A stretch of 64,000 nt of DNA from Mucilaginibacter mallensis (lineage in GTDB: Bacteria > Bacteroidota > Bacteroidia > Sphingobacteriales > Sphingobacteriaceae). Of this stretch, positions 45,804 to 55,033 are shown piece by piece. The notes under the pieces are model-generated. The model searched no databases and was not told where the DNA came from. It saw only the letters and a list, made by a program, of their open reading frames with translations. The DNA lies in contig NZ_LT629740.1 in assembly GCF_900105165.1 (NCBI RefSeq), positions 2,976,001 through 3,040,000 on the forward strand. Reading direction: 5' to 3'. Position 1 is the stretch's first letter, and each line of letters starts with the position of its first letter. The translations under genes were made by a program, and so were the position numbers.

Positions 45804-47849
45804 TCAATCATCTGGAGGAGGGGGTGGTGGAATGACGGGAAGAGGACGAGGGAACGACGGGTTCCAATTTACAAGAGTGATCAAATCAAAAACGGCCGTC
45901 GCGAATGCAGTAAGTTTCTCGGGTGGCACCTTATTGCCAAGATTTCTTAATTCAATGATAGCTCCGCGCCGCCTTTCGGGCCCTGTGGTTGCCACATCTG
46001 TCTCAGAAATACCGATATCATTTACACCTTCTTCATCTTCTTCAAAGTCAGTGAGGCTTTCAATATCGCCGTGCCCAGCTACGCGTTCGTCTAAAAGATA
46101 GTCTTTTGCATCTTCATTTAAAACCTTTACCTCTTCACCTTTATGTAGGGCTACCTGTACATTCACAGATTCGCCTTTAAGGTCTATTTGGACATCTACT
46201 TCCCTTTTGTGCTCCATTTGAATGGTTTCTTTTGTACCAATCAGAGCGGCAAATATTTCCATAACGGTCGGTATTTTTTCGATTTCACTGAAATCACGTT
46301 TTTCATCCTTGCTTTCCGGCATAATCGGTACATCCAAAGCCCCTTTCCAATCAATTTTCTTTAATTCTTTTTTTTCATCCTCGTTAAGATTGTTAAAAAA
46401 CGGCAAAAAACCTGTTCTCAACATAAACGGCATCATGTCCTTTACGTAATGAGGATTGCCTATTTCCTTTTTATATTCAGCAGACCTGTTTTCTGCTAAG
46501 CCATAGAAAATTGCAGCAAGTGCTTTAACTTTAGCCGGTAGCTCTGGATTTACTTTATTCAGTGCTGCCATCCAACTGTATTTAAACGGCCTGTATCTAT
46601 ACCTGCCGTATGGTGTACCTCCGCTACCCCAACCAATAACTTTGGCCGCAACCTGCGGACTATAAATTCGTTCGTGAGAATCTCGTTTTAAATCCTTAGT
46701 TTCCTTTTGAGATGTACCTCCGGCACCTGTTGTTATGGCATCTCCACCCTCTACCCTCTTGGTTTCTCCCATAACTACACCACCTTCTTTGATTGGTGCA
46801 TTGGTTAGATAACTAATTAAATCAATTACGTTCTCAAACTTTACACCCACGGTAGCCTGCGGATGAAAAGTTACTTTCTCAACGATATGATATTTTGGCA
46901 CTTTTTTTTCTTCAAGTTTTTCTTTTCTTCGAGTTTCTCTTAGCTTGCTTTTGTGGCCCGGTTCTTCTTCTGTGTCTCCTGTTTTCAATTCTTCATCAAC
47001 TTCCGCATTCACCACGTCTAACTCACTTTTCTTAGCGGCAGAACCATTCCAGTTAATTATGTCCCCTCCTGTTCCTGCAATATAGTCACCATCTTTTATC
47101 GACTTCGAAAACTCATCTATCTCCTCCATCATATCCACCAGTCTTTCACGTCCTTCTGGGGTTTCCTCAACAGGCTTTGTCACCAGTTCCAATTCTGGCC
47201 AGAGTATTCTTTTGCCTGGTTCGTCGGCTTCTTTTCCGCCGTCGCTTGTTACTGTAAATTCTTTACTCTTGCTTACACCCAAATCATGCTTACCTGGCTT
47301 AACATTAATTAAAACAACACTGTCAACTGCCTGAAATTCAAAACCAATCTTTCTTTGCACCACATTTGTTGCAGCCGGCACAGGTTCAGTGGCTAACTCA
47401 ACCGGCTCTGTTGTTTTTAACTGAGCGGCCTGTCGGCCCATGATATCGGCCTCAGTTTCAAGTGTGGGGTCGTCATTTAGGGAAAGTCCTTTGGCTTGCA
47501 GGGTTGGTTTAACGCGGCCCTGCTTTTGCTGCACCACGTGCCATGCCTCATGCGGCAGGTGCTGCTCCTGCCCGGGGCCAAGGTGTATCTGATTGCCCGC
47601 GGCATAAGCCAGCGCGCCTATTTGTGCCGGAGCAGAAGAATTATAATGTACCGATGTGCCGGCCATAGATATCCCCGACAGGGCTTCCACCCCCTGACGC
47701 AACTGATGTGGTAAACTGTTACTGTTATTATTGACGGGGGCTTGGGTAAACAGAGCTACAGCCGGATATCCTACCCCATTCAATGTGCGATTGTTTGAAG
47801 CGGGGGCAAGAGATGCCTGTTTGCCGCCAGGTGTTTTTTCATTGCCCAT
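45804..47849 (-). CDS. eCIS cargo candidate 4: DUF4157 plus amidoligase-like C-terminus, last gene of the eCIS operon
   Basis: A 681-aa protein on the opposite strand to cargos 1-3, 27 bases after the ATPase gene, so probably translated from the eCIS transcript. The N-terminus has GNEKTPGGKQ, then [21 protein letters not shown] and HEAWH; at DNA level it is more diverged than cargos 1-3. The C-terminus has [64 protein letters not shown] and GAIIELRNLG. The first His of HFHP is Thr, so only the second His is shared by all four. The tail ends in polyproline. Confidence 0.85.
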   Translation of the reverse strand: MGNEKTPGGKQASLAPASNNRTLNGVGYPAVALFTQAPVNNNSNSLPHQLRQGVEALSGISMAGTSVHYNSSAPAQIGALAYAAGNQIHLGPGQEQHLPHEAWHVVQQKQGRVKPTLQAKGLSLNDDPTLETEADIMGRQAAQLKTTEPVELATEPVPAATNVVQRKIGFEFQAVDSVVLINVKPGKHDLGVSKSKEFTVTSDGGKEADEPGKRILWPELELVTKPVEETPEGRERLVDMMEEIDEFSKSIKDGDYIAGTGGDIINWNGSAAKKSELDVVNAEVDEELKTGDTEEEPGHKSKLRETRRKEKLEEKKVPKYHIVEKVTFHPQATVGVKFENVIDLISYLTNAPIKEGGVVMGETKRVEGGDAITTGAGGTSQKETKDLKRDSHERIYSPQVAAKVIGWGSGGTPYGRYRYRPFKYSWMAALNKVNPELPAKVKALAAIFYGLAENRSAEYKKEIGNPHYVKDMMPFMLRTGFLPFFNNLNEDEKKELKKIDWKGALDVPIMPESKDEKRDFSEIEKIPTVMEIFAALIGTKETIQMEHKREVDVQIDLKGESVNVQVALHKGEEVKVLNEDAKDYLLDERVAGHGDIESLTDFEEDEEGVNDIGISETDVATTGPERRRGAIIELRNLGNKVPPEKLTAFATAVFDLITLVNWNPSFPRPLPVIPPPPPPDD

Positions 47850-47876
47850 ATACTTATCAAATGGATTGTTGTCTGG

Positions 47877-49232
47877 TTAAAAAATAATACCCTCCTTTTG
47901 CTGTTCCCTTTTAATGCCGGCTTCTATAAACTTTACAGGCACTTGTTGCAATTGGTTCTTTACAGCTTTGAGGCAGCAGTACCTAACTATGTTAACTATT
48001 GCGCCACCTGTTAGCTGATGCTTTTCAGCTATGGAATAAAGATCAATCTCTTTTTCGGGTTGTAATTGTTCTGGAAATGCATTTTTCCATATTCGATAAC
48101 GCTCCTCCGGCCCCGGGATGGGGAAATAAGCCAGGCTTTGAAAACGACGCAAAAAGGCCTGGTCAATGTTATCCTTTAAGTTTGACGCCAGAATAACAAT
48201 ACCGGGATGATCTTCTATGCGTTGCAACAGATAGGCCACCTCCTGGTTGGCATACCTGTCGTTAGAGCTGTCAACCTCCGTTCGCTTGGCAAAAAGCGCG
48301 TCGGCTTCGTCAAAAAATAAAATCCAGCTTTTGCTTTGGGCCCGTTCAAATACCCTGGCCAGGTTTTTTTCTGTTTCCCCTATGTAACGGGAAACTATCA
48401 TAGACAGATCGATACGATATACATCGTGCCCGGTCACTTTACCCAGCAATGTGGCAGTAAGTGTTTTACCCGTACCCGGGGGGCCATAAAACAAAGTCTT
48501 ATATCCGGGTTTAACCCGCTTTTCAAATCCTTGCAGTTCAGAAAGTTTTTCCGAATGCTCGGCCCAATCCCTGATCTCCTCAATTACTTCTGCCGTTACC
48601 GCCGACAAAATAAGATCGGCCCATTCCATTCCTGTAGTAAGCAGTTTGGCTGGAAACTGATCGCCCAAAACGGGTTGCTGCCACGTGCCTGATACGAAAT
48701 AGGAAATAAAGTCATCGGTTATCCGCAAAGGCATATCCATCCAGCTATCATGTTCCGGTCCGGCAGAGCGCATTACGGCACCCGATCTTATTAAGCTACT
48801 ATCCGCATTAAACAGGCTGAAACAGGGTAAACGGTCTTCCAGTTTTGTACCAGCCAGCAGAAAGAATACCGTTTGCCCTGTTGGCACAAAACCGTTTCCT
48901 GAGAATGAGCCGCCGAATTCGGTAAACCTTTTATCATAAGTGGTATTACGCGTGTAAAAGCCGTCAAGCAACTCAGGTTTCAGGCATGGAGCAAAGGCCA
49001 GTATAAGCAAAAGCCGTTCAGGCATGCCCAGTTTATTTTCAGAAATAAATTTTTCGTAGGCGCTACCAGTTGCGTTTACCTCTGGCAGCACCAGGTCAGT
49101 AATGGATTGTAGCGATGGGTTATTGCCAAAATACAGGCCCAGGCGTAAATCAATCACCTGCTGCAGCCAGTTCAGTTCTTTTACTAAAAAAGCGGCATTA
49201 TTTATGGTCTTGTTTTTTAATCTTGCTGCCAT
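47877..49232 (-). CDS. eCIS AAA+ ATPase (Afp15-like)
   Basis: A 451-aa protein starting at the ATG at 49232 (MAARLKNKT); an in-frame ATG at 49259 is the alternative. The N-terminal ~200-residue domain is followed by an AAA+ module with Walker A YGPPGTGKTLTATLLG near 252, Walker B ILFFDEADALF near 306, sensor 1 in VILASNLKDNID and an Arg finger in FLRRFQSLAYFPIPG. Afp15-type ATPases are needed for assembly or cargo loading of eCIS particles. It overlaps the tape-measure gene and precedes cargo 4. Confidence 0.9.
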   Translation of the reverse strand: MAARLKNKTINNAAFLVKELNWLQQVIDLRLGLYFGNNPSLQSITDLVLPEVNATGSAYEKFISENKLGMPERLLLILAFAPCLKPELLDGFYTRNTTYDKRFTEFGGSFSGNGFVPTGQTVFFLLAGTKLEDRLPCFSLFNADSSLIRSGAVMRSAGPEHDSWMDMPLRITDDFISYFVSGTWQQPVLGDQFPAKLLTTGMEWADLILSAVTAEVIEEIRDWAEHSEKLSELQGFEKRVKPGYKTLFYGPPGTGKTLTATLLGKVTGHDVYRIDLSMIVSRYIGETEKNLARVFERAQSKSWILFFDEADALFAKRTEVDSSNDRYANQEVAYLLQRIEDHPGIVILASNLKDNIDQAFLRRFQSLAYFPIPGPEERYRIWKNAFPEQLQPEKEIDLYSIAEKHQLTGGAIVNIVRYCCLKAVKNQLQQVPVKFIEAGIKREQQKEGIIF

Positions 49233-51151
49233 TCTACAAAAATTAAGTGTTCCAGCCATGGAAGTTTAATCAAGCTATTAGACCATGGCAAGCGGTCTAC
49301 CAAAATATCATAGTTTTGGCGCTCAACCTGTAGCAGCCAGTTTCCGTCGCGGGTGCTCAGAATGCCTGAACGCTGCAAATACGCCTGGCGCAGTCCGGCC
49401 AAAGATAAACCGCTCCACAAAGGGGCATGGCCAATAACCGCTTCCAACATATTATCTGCCTCATTCATATCATCCTGTGTAATATCGGTTTGCATATCAA
49501 CCCATTCGGTTAACTCTAAGCCGCACAAGAGCTTGATCATCGGCAGATGACCTTCAAATACTTCCAAATCATCCCCAAGAGCAACGTATAATAATAGCAT
49601 ACAGGCCTTGTACTGGCTCTGTTTATCATGAAAAGCATCTTTATTAATTAGGTTTAGCGCAGAAAAAAAATGCGAAAGAAAGGGCCAAAGCAAAATCAGG
49701 CCTGCATGGCTGACAGAAAAACGCTCTGTTGCCGTAAATTGGCTGATGAGTTTCGCAGCAAATTCATCCATATTTTCATCGTTAGCCTTATTTATATATT
49801 CCGTAGTGGCGTTTTTGGGGCTGTAAATAGATTTAAGCTCATTTTCTGTTTGTCCGGTAAACGAATTATTTTGATTAACAATTGTGTCTTCTGATGATCC
49901 GGCCGTTGGGTTAGATTGATTGCTGTCCGTTTCTGTATTTTTATTGTGATGCTGAGCAGCAGGACCTGGTAAAGCGACCTCTCCTGCTGTTTGTTGAATA
50001 TTTGATGCATTTCGATCTGGACCTATGTTCGGGGATTCCGGTTCAGAGCTCATAGTAATTTTCCCGGTCGCGCCATCGGTACCGGTACCTGCATTTGCTT
50101 TTTTGGGATAATACTGAGCACTTGGACGGCTTACCCCCACGGCAAGGCCAAGGTTATCCCATAAATACCTGGCATGAAGAACGCTCTGTTGCAAATCAAT
50201 CTGCGCTGTTGTTAAACCAGCAATTGAGTACCGTATTTCTTTGACTTGCTCCTGATGCTTTGCAATATCCGGGCAGATTCCATTTTCGGTTAATAAAACC
50301 AATGCCTCTGCAAAGGCGGTATACATCCTGAATAATTGATGATAACGGTCATTACCATCAGCATTATTGCTGATATCAATTTCCTGCCGGGCAAGGGCAT
50401 TAAAAAAGATTTGGGTAAGGCTGGATGCACTTGCACTCGCCCGATCTTTGCCATAACCATGGTCAGGCCCGCCCGTGTGTTGGTTGTAATACAGCACATT
50501 TGCCCACCAGGCCTGCCTGAAGCTGGTGTTATCAATAGCAATACCAATGTTGCGGGCTATCTGTAAATATAATTCGGGCACGGGCAGGTATTCGGGATTG
50601 AGCAATGCCGCAATATGATGTAGTTGCTCGTTATTAAGCGTATTGATAAACCGCTCCAGCATTACCGTATCACGGGCTTGTTGTATAATACTGTGCAGCA
50701 TATCTGGCCGGGTTGCGAGCAACGTGTTCAGGGCTTGCGTAAATATTTGAGATGACGGATCTTTTACCCACCATGGCAGCATTCCTGTTTGCAAAAAATA
50801 CATCACCAGTTCGGCATGCGTATATTCTGGCATTTGAGACTCATGGTTTGTATTTGCAGACTGCTGCTTTGCCAGAATTAATTGTTCGTCTGCCGCAAGG
50901 CACTGCGCCAACCGCTCTGCCAGATCGGTTTCCAACGACTGTGCGCTGATTACCCCCAGGTCTATTTCCCAACGATCTATCCTGATATCGGTGCCGTCTG
51001 CTGTCAACAAGTCCATATAATCGCCCACCATCGGTGCTATTAGCTTTTTTAGAATAGTTGCGCTCTCGTCCTGTATTTCATTGGCCGGAAGCTGGTCATG
51101 GATATCAAGGTCTATCAATACCCGCTTAATGATATGCTCTTGTTCGCTCAT
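49217..51151 (-). CDS. Contractile injection system tape-measure-type protein (Afp14-like)
   Basis: A 644-aa protein. The N-terminal region has the motif IDRWEIDLGVISAQSLETDL typical of the Bacteroidota CIS tape-measure proteins, within an alpha-helical domain. A low-complexity Ser/Asn/Glu/Thr-rich linker (about 380-450) follows, and then a helical C-terminal domain (EFAAKLISQFTATE onward). The tape measure sets tube length. It overlaps the next gene by 4 bases and the ATPase gene by 16-43. Confidence 0.85.
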   Translation of the reverse strand: MSEQEHIIKRVLIDLDIHDQLPANEIQDESATILKKLIAPMVGDYMDLLTADGTDIRIDRWEIDLGVISAQSLETDLAERLAQCLAADEQLILAKQQSANTNHESQMPEYTHAELVMYFLQTGMLPWWVKDPSSQIFTQALNTLLATRPDMLHSIIQQARDTVMLERFINTLNNEQLHHIAALLNPEYLPVPELYLQIARNIGIAIDNTSFRQAWWANVLYYNQHTGGPDHGYGKDRASASASSLTQIFFNALARQEIDISNNADGNDRYHQLFRMYTAFAEALVLLTENGICPDIAKHQEQVKEIRYSIAGLTTAQIDLQQSVLHARYLWDNLGLAVGVSRPSAQYYPKKANAGTGTDGATGKITMSSEPESPNIGPDRNASNIQQTAGEVALPGPAAQHHNKNTETDSNQSNPTAGSSEDTIVNQNNSFTGQTENELKSIYSPKNATTEYINKANDENMDEFAAKLISQFTATERFSVSHAGLILLWPFLSHFFSALNLINKDAFHDKQSQYKACMLLLYVALGDDLEVFEGHLPMIKLLCGLELTEWVDMQTDITQDDMNEADNMLEAVIGHAPLWSGLSLAGLRQAYLQRSGILSTRDGNWLLQVERQNYDILVDRLPWSNSLIKLPWLEHLIFVEWQQD

Positions 51152-52644
51152 TGATCCTTCAAATCGATAACTCCAATTACAACAGCAAAACCGGTGGTTG
51201 ATTTTGTGGCCGTTATCTCCACCGCTTCCGGTTTGTTTTTTTTGTTTAAAGTCAATAAAACTTCGGCATTCTCGGGCTCGTTACCCGGGTTACAGTTGCC
51301 GACAACAAATTGGCCCTTCAGCCATTCGTCTTCAATCGCCGCACCGTTTTTCGATTTCAGCCCCTCGCGGTTTTTACTCACGCGCATGTAGCCAACGCCC
51401 TGGTTACGATGATAAAAAAATGGCTCGCTTACTGCTTTTTTCCTTTCCGCATCCCTCAACTGATAGATAATGCCCCGCTGTGGATCATCTATGCGGATGA
51501 TTACGACACGTTCATCATCAGAAGGCTCGTTGATAAGGCTGAATTTTCTATTAGTGTCAGGATATGCAGCAATCATTACTGTTGCAATGAGTTCTGACTC
51601 TAAATCCAAAGTTGGTTTATTCACCCTTATTGTAACCAAGGTATCTTCTTTGATAGCTATGGGCAGTGGCATATCCAATTGTTCCCCTGTGCCTGCCACC
51701 ATTGCTGTCAATAACTCACCGGCCGACCTATCTGGCGCATCAGTATCAATACCACCTAAATAGATAAAGTAATTTGCCGATTTCTGCGTTTGCTGTAACC
51801 TTATGCCTACTTTGCCGCTGTAATTGATGGCGCCGCTCTTATTAACATTTTCGTTATTGGCCAGGCTATACCAGGTTGCCGGCAAATTAACATTTGGCGT
51901 TACCACAATATGGGTAGTTTTCAATAATATTCCCACTTGCCTGGTGTCTTCATCAAAAACCCAAACCTTCAGATACAAGTTTTCGCGCAGGCCGTATTGT
52001 GTCTCAATCCTTATGTCGCCGCCATTTTTACTCAATTTGCTTTTACTGACCAGGTAGCGCTTACAATTATCCGGCAGCTGCTCTTTTAACCCGGCGGTGG
52101 GCAGTTCATCCGGAAAGACGTCATCTTCCAATGCAATCTGCTGTGCCATACTTGCTGTATCGGCAGCGTTGTACTCAAAGAAAATAGCATAACGGGCGTT
52201 CTTCTGTGTGTTTTTTATGATTAATGCTGCTTTTTCGCCATAAGTAATTATTGGCTTTTCTGCCACAATCTCCAGACCGCGGTTAACGCCTATCGTTATT
52301 AATATAGTTTGAAGTAAAGCACTGTCAAGCGTTTTACCATATCTTTTTATGGCTTTTACCCTAAAAGCATGTGCCTGTACCTTCAGTGGTAAGGTTAATA
52401 ATATGAGCTCTGCACCTGTTCCATTTTGAGGGGTACGGTGTTCAATATCTTCATAAACCTGATATTTTACATCGGATTGGCTGTAGCCAAGCACAAGCCC
52501 GGCAGGCTCATCGTAAAATACGATATCACTTTCGGCTTTAAGCGGTAAATCGGTTAAGGGATAAGTACCGCCCACGTCGTTCAATACCACATCCAGCAGG
52601 GTGTTGCGTGATGCTCTCAGCAAAAATCTTTCTTCACCAACCAT
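51148..52644 (-). CDS. eCIS-associated beta-repeat protein of unknown function
   Basis: A 498-aa protein with about four Ig-like modules, each with a short Q-x-x-x-x-Y core: LGYSQSDVKYQVYED, IKNTQKNARYAIFFE, LQQTQKSANYFIYLG and IDDPQRGIIYQLRDA. It has no signal. Its place between the tape-measure and the Afp12-like gene suggests a baseplate or fibre accessory. I do not recognise a family beyond its eCIS context. Confidence 0.75.
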   Translation of the reverse strand: MVGEERFLLRASRNTLLDVVLNDVGGTYPLTDLPLKAESDIVFYDEPAGLVLGYSQSDVKYQVYEDIEHRTPQNGTGAELILLTLPLKVQAHAFRVKAIKRYGKTLDSALLQTILITIGVNRGLEIVAEKPIITYGEKAALIIKNTQKNARYAIFFEYNAADTASMAQQIALEDDVFPDELPTAGLKEQLPDNCKRYLVSKSKLSKNGGDIRIETQYGLRENLYLKVWVFDEDTRQVGILLKTTHIVVTPNVNLPATWYSLANNENVNKSGAINYSGKVGIRLQQTQKSANYFIYLGGIDTDAPDRSAGELLTAMVAGTGEQLDMPLPIAIKEDTLVTIRVNKPTLDLESELIATVMIAAYPDTNRKFSLINEPSDDERVVIIRIDDPQRGIIYQLRDAERKKAVSEPFFYHRNQGVGYMRVSKNREGLKSKNGAAIEDEWLKGQFVVGNCNPGNEPENAEVLLTLNKKNKPEAVEITATKSTTGFAVVIGVIDLKDQ

Positions 52645-52647
52645 ACC

Positions 52648-55029
52648 TCATTCATTTTTAAGTTTACGCAATTCCTGAATAAATGAACTATAAGCCTGCT
52701 CAAAGCGCTCAAAAGTTTCATTTTCAAGCCATTTAATATATACCGTGATATGGGCAGGGGTTTCTTGCCGCACCGTGGTTTTTACAAATTCCAGGAAATT
52801 CTGGTTGACAAACCGCTCGTCTTTTTCTGTCCCGAAAACAAATGTGAGCTGAAATGAATAAGGGTCGTTCTGTTTATTTTCGGTGGCATTTTCAGTAAAC
52901 GCAAAAATGGTTGCCTGAATATCTGCACGGCGCCATGCTATCTCTGATGCTTCTATTTTTTCGGGTAACTGATCGGGCTGACTCAGTGTGATATTGAATT
53001 TATCAGCAAATACGTCTGATACGCTGGCGGCAATTTCTTTACCTTTATAAATCACCACAATCTGATCTCCGTTTTGAAGATCATGAGCGGGCAAGACACA
53101 CATATAACAACCAGCGGAAACCCAGCTGACGGAAGAGCAATACCGATTTTTACGCAATTCCTGCAGGCGCTGCTCGTCTGCCGGGAACGGACGCAGCAGG
53201 ATGTGTTCGATCAGGTAAAATGTTCCGGGCTTTTTTATTCCCAGTTTGGCGGCAATGCGTTTTTCCAGTCCCGAAACATTATCATGATAACCAAACTCTT
53301 CCTTGGGGTTTGAGGGCTGGAAATAGTCAAAGCCTTTTCCGCGCTGGCTGCTGTGAACCGGATAACCGGCCAGGAAATCCAATTTATCGTGAATAAGCGC
53401 TTCAGAAACGCTTGCCTCACCTGCATCATCGGCCAAAGCTGCCTGCGACAGCCTTACATCCTGAAGCCACAAGGCATAATCATCCATACTTTCAGCAAAC
53501 CTGGCCAGCAGATGATTAAGAAAACGGTTTTTACGAGATATGGCGGCATCGGGGCTCTCGGTTATACTGTTAATGTCGGCCTGATATGTTGCGGATAACA
53601 GCGGCCCGATACCCGGCACTTTATCCACTAATGATTGGCTGAAATAGGTAGTTTTCCAGATGTCAGCGCCATCGGTTTCACCCTCTGTGGCCGAAAAGCC
53701 AAAGAGGTTTTTTACACCGGCTACCTGCTGAAAATAATTGGCCAGTATTTGTTCAAAAAATAGCAGGTATGCTTTTAGTTGTTTGGCCTGCGCTTGTCTC
53801 AGGGTGCCTGCCGTTTCAGGTAAACCACCTTCCCCGATGCCATATACATCCGGAAAATGATGTTGAATAGAATAGTAGGCAGAAAGGTCGATATGGGTAG
53901 CCTCAGGCGGCAGTATATCCCGCTGTGCCGGTGGCAGCACTTTATTTGTACCAACCTGCTTATATTCATCAAAATACCTTTTTACCAACTCATTGTTCAA
54001 ATTCAGTTCTCTTCCGTCTTTTTCAAACTTAAGCTTACCCAGGGTAGCATCCACATCCAGTACGGGTACACTTTCGGGGTTAAGTGCCAACACCCAATTG
54101 CCCTGTGTTGAGTTGGAATACATGCACAGATTGTCGGCTACGCGCACTTCCGGTCCAGTCATTATCTCTCTAATCAGGTCAGACGCATATAATTTCGGTT
54201 TTTGGCACAGTTGTTCCAACTCGCCATCATCTATAAAGCCATGCTCCAACGCTGGCCCATCCATTACTTCGTCAACCGTTTTTCCTTTTGCCAGCATTTC
54301 TGCCAGTGTATAAAAACGAATGCCCGGCGATATCCAGTTGGCCAGCCTGCTTAAAATACGGGCGGCCACTTTGTTAATATCATCGGCATTCCCTATCTCT
54401 ATTTTACCGGCAATAGTAATTTTTTCACCGCTAACCAGGTGTATCTGTTCATAGTCTTCGCAAAGATTACGGCAGGCGTACAATCGTTTCCTGATAATTT
54501 TTTCGGCTACCTCTGGTGCAAACACATATACATTGTACAGGCCTTTTATTTTTATTGGTTCCAGTGGCACGGTTTTCAGGTCTGGCAGTGCTTTTTTTTC
54601 GCGGTCGAGCGTCAGCTCATTTTTCCCGGCATCAAAATAAATTACGGGCTGGGAGTTACCGGCTTTTTCTATCCAGGCATTTTTAACGCCCTCTATATCC
54701 AACAGTACTTTTCTGAAATCGTTTAACGTAACAGGGTTGGTAGTTAAAATGGTTGCCGGACTGTACAGGCTGTTGTAAGTGTTCCCGCCAGGCTGTGCAA
54801 GTATCTGGGTAATATCAAAACCGGCGCGGTAACTTAATTCGCTAAGTGCATAACAAAGCTGATCGAGGATGGTGATACCCGGATCATGCGTGTTATGGTC
54901 TGTCCAGGTATTACCTGCCAGCCGCTGCAGCAACAGGATGCCCTCATTTCTCAATTGGTCGAAATCAAGAGCAGAGTGATTATACGGATCATTGCTCAAG
55001 GTTATCGAACGCAGCTGGTTGTCCATCAT
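52648..55029 (-). CDS. eCIS baseplate protein (Afp12-like)
   Basis: A 793-aa protein. The N-terminal GNTWTDHNTHDPGITILDQL, then LCYALSELSYRAGFD, matches a conserved baseplate motif in eCIS and CIS wedges. Long stretches of alternating strands and helices follow, with a FFEQILANYFQQ helix and a C-terminal domain of about 200 residues. It should bind the J-like protein in the baseplate wedge. It begins 3 bases after the fibre gene stop, counting on the minus strand. Confidence 0.85.
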   Translation of the reverse strand: MMDNQLRSITLSNDPYNHSALDFDQLRNEGILLLQRLAGNTWTDHNTHDPGITILDQLCYALSELSYRAGFDITQILAQPGGNTYNSLYSPATILTTNPVTLNDFRKVLLDIEGVKNAWIEKAGNSQPVIYFDAGKNELTLDREKKALPDLKTVPLEPIKIKGLYNVYVFAPEVAEKIIRKRLYACRNLCEDYEQIHLVSGEKITIAGKIEIGNADDINKVAARILSRLANWISPGIRFYTLAEMLAKGKTVDEVMDGPALEHGFIDDGELEQLCQKPKLYASDLIREIMTGPEVRVADNLCMYSNSTQGNWVLALNPESVPVLDVDATLGKLKFEKDGRELNLNNELVKRYFDEYKQVGTNKVLPPAQRDILPPEATHIDLSAYYSIQHHFPDVYGIGEGGLPETAGTLRQAQAKQLKAYLLFFEQILANYFQQVAGVKNLFGFSATEGETDGADIWKTTYFSQSLVDKVPGIGPLLSATYQADINSITESPDAAISRKNRFLNHLLARFAESMDDYALWLQDVRLSQAALADDAGEASVSEALIHDKLDFLAGYPVHSSQRGKGFDYFQPSNPKEEFGYHDNVSGLEKRIAAKLGIKKPGTFYLIEHILLRPFPADEQRLQELRKNRYCSSVSWVSAGCYMCVLPAHDLQNGDQIVVIYKGKEIAASVSDVFADKFNITLSQPDQLPEKIEASEIAWRRADIQATIFAFTENATENKQNDPYSFQLTFVFGTEKDERFVNQNFLEFVKTTVRQETPAHITVYIKWLENETFERFEQAYSSFIQELRKLKNE

Positions 55030-55033
55030 TAAA

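Noticed and set aside
39493..47849. DUF4157 proteins as metalloprotease toxins because of HEAWH
   Set aside because: The HExxH lies in the shared N-terminal eCIS core domain, which is thought to serve in packaging; the payload is more likely the C-terminal domain.
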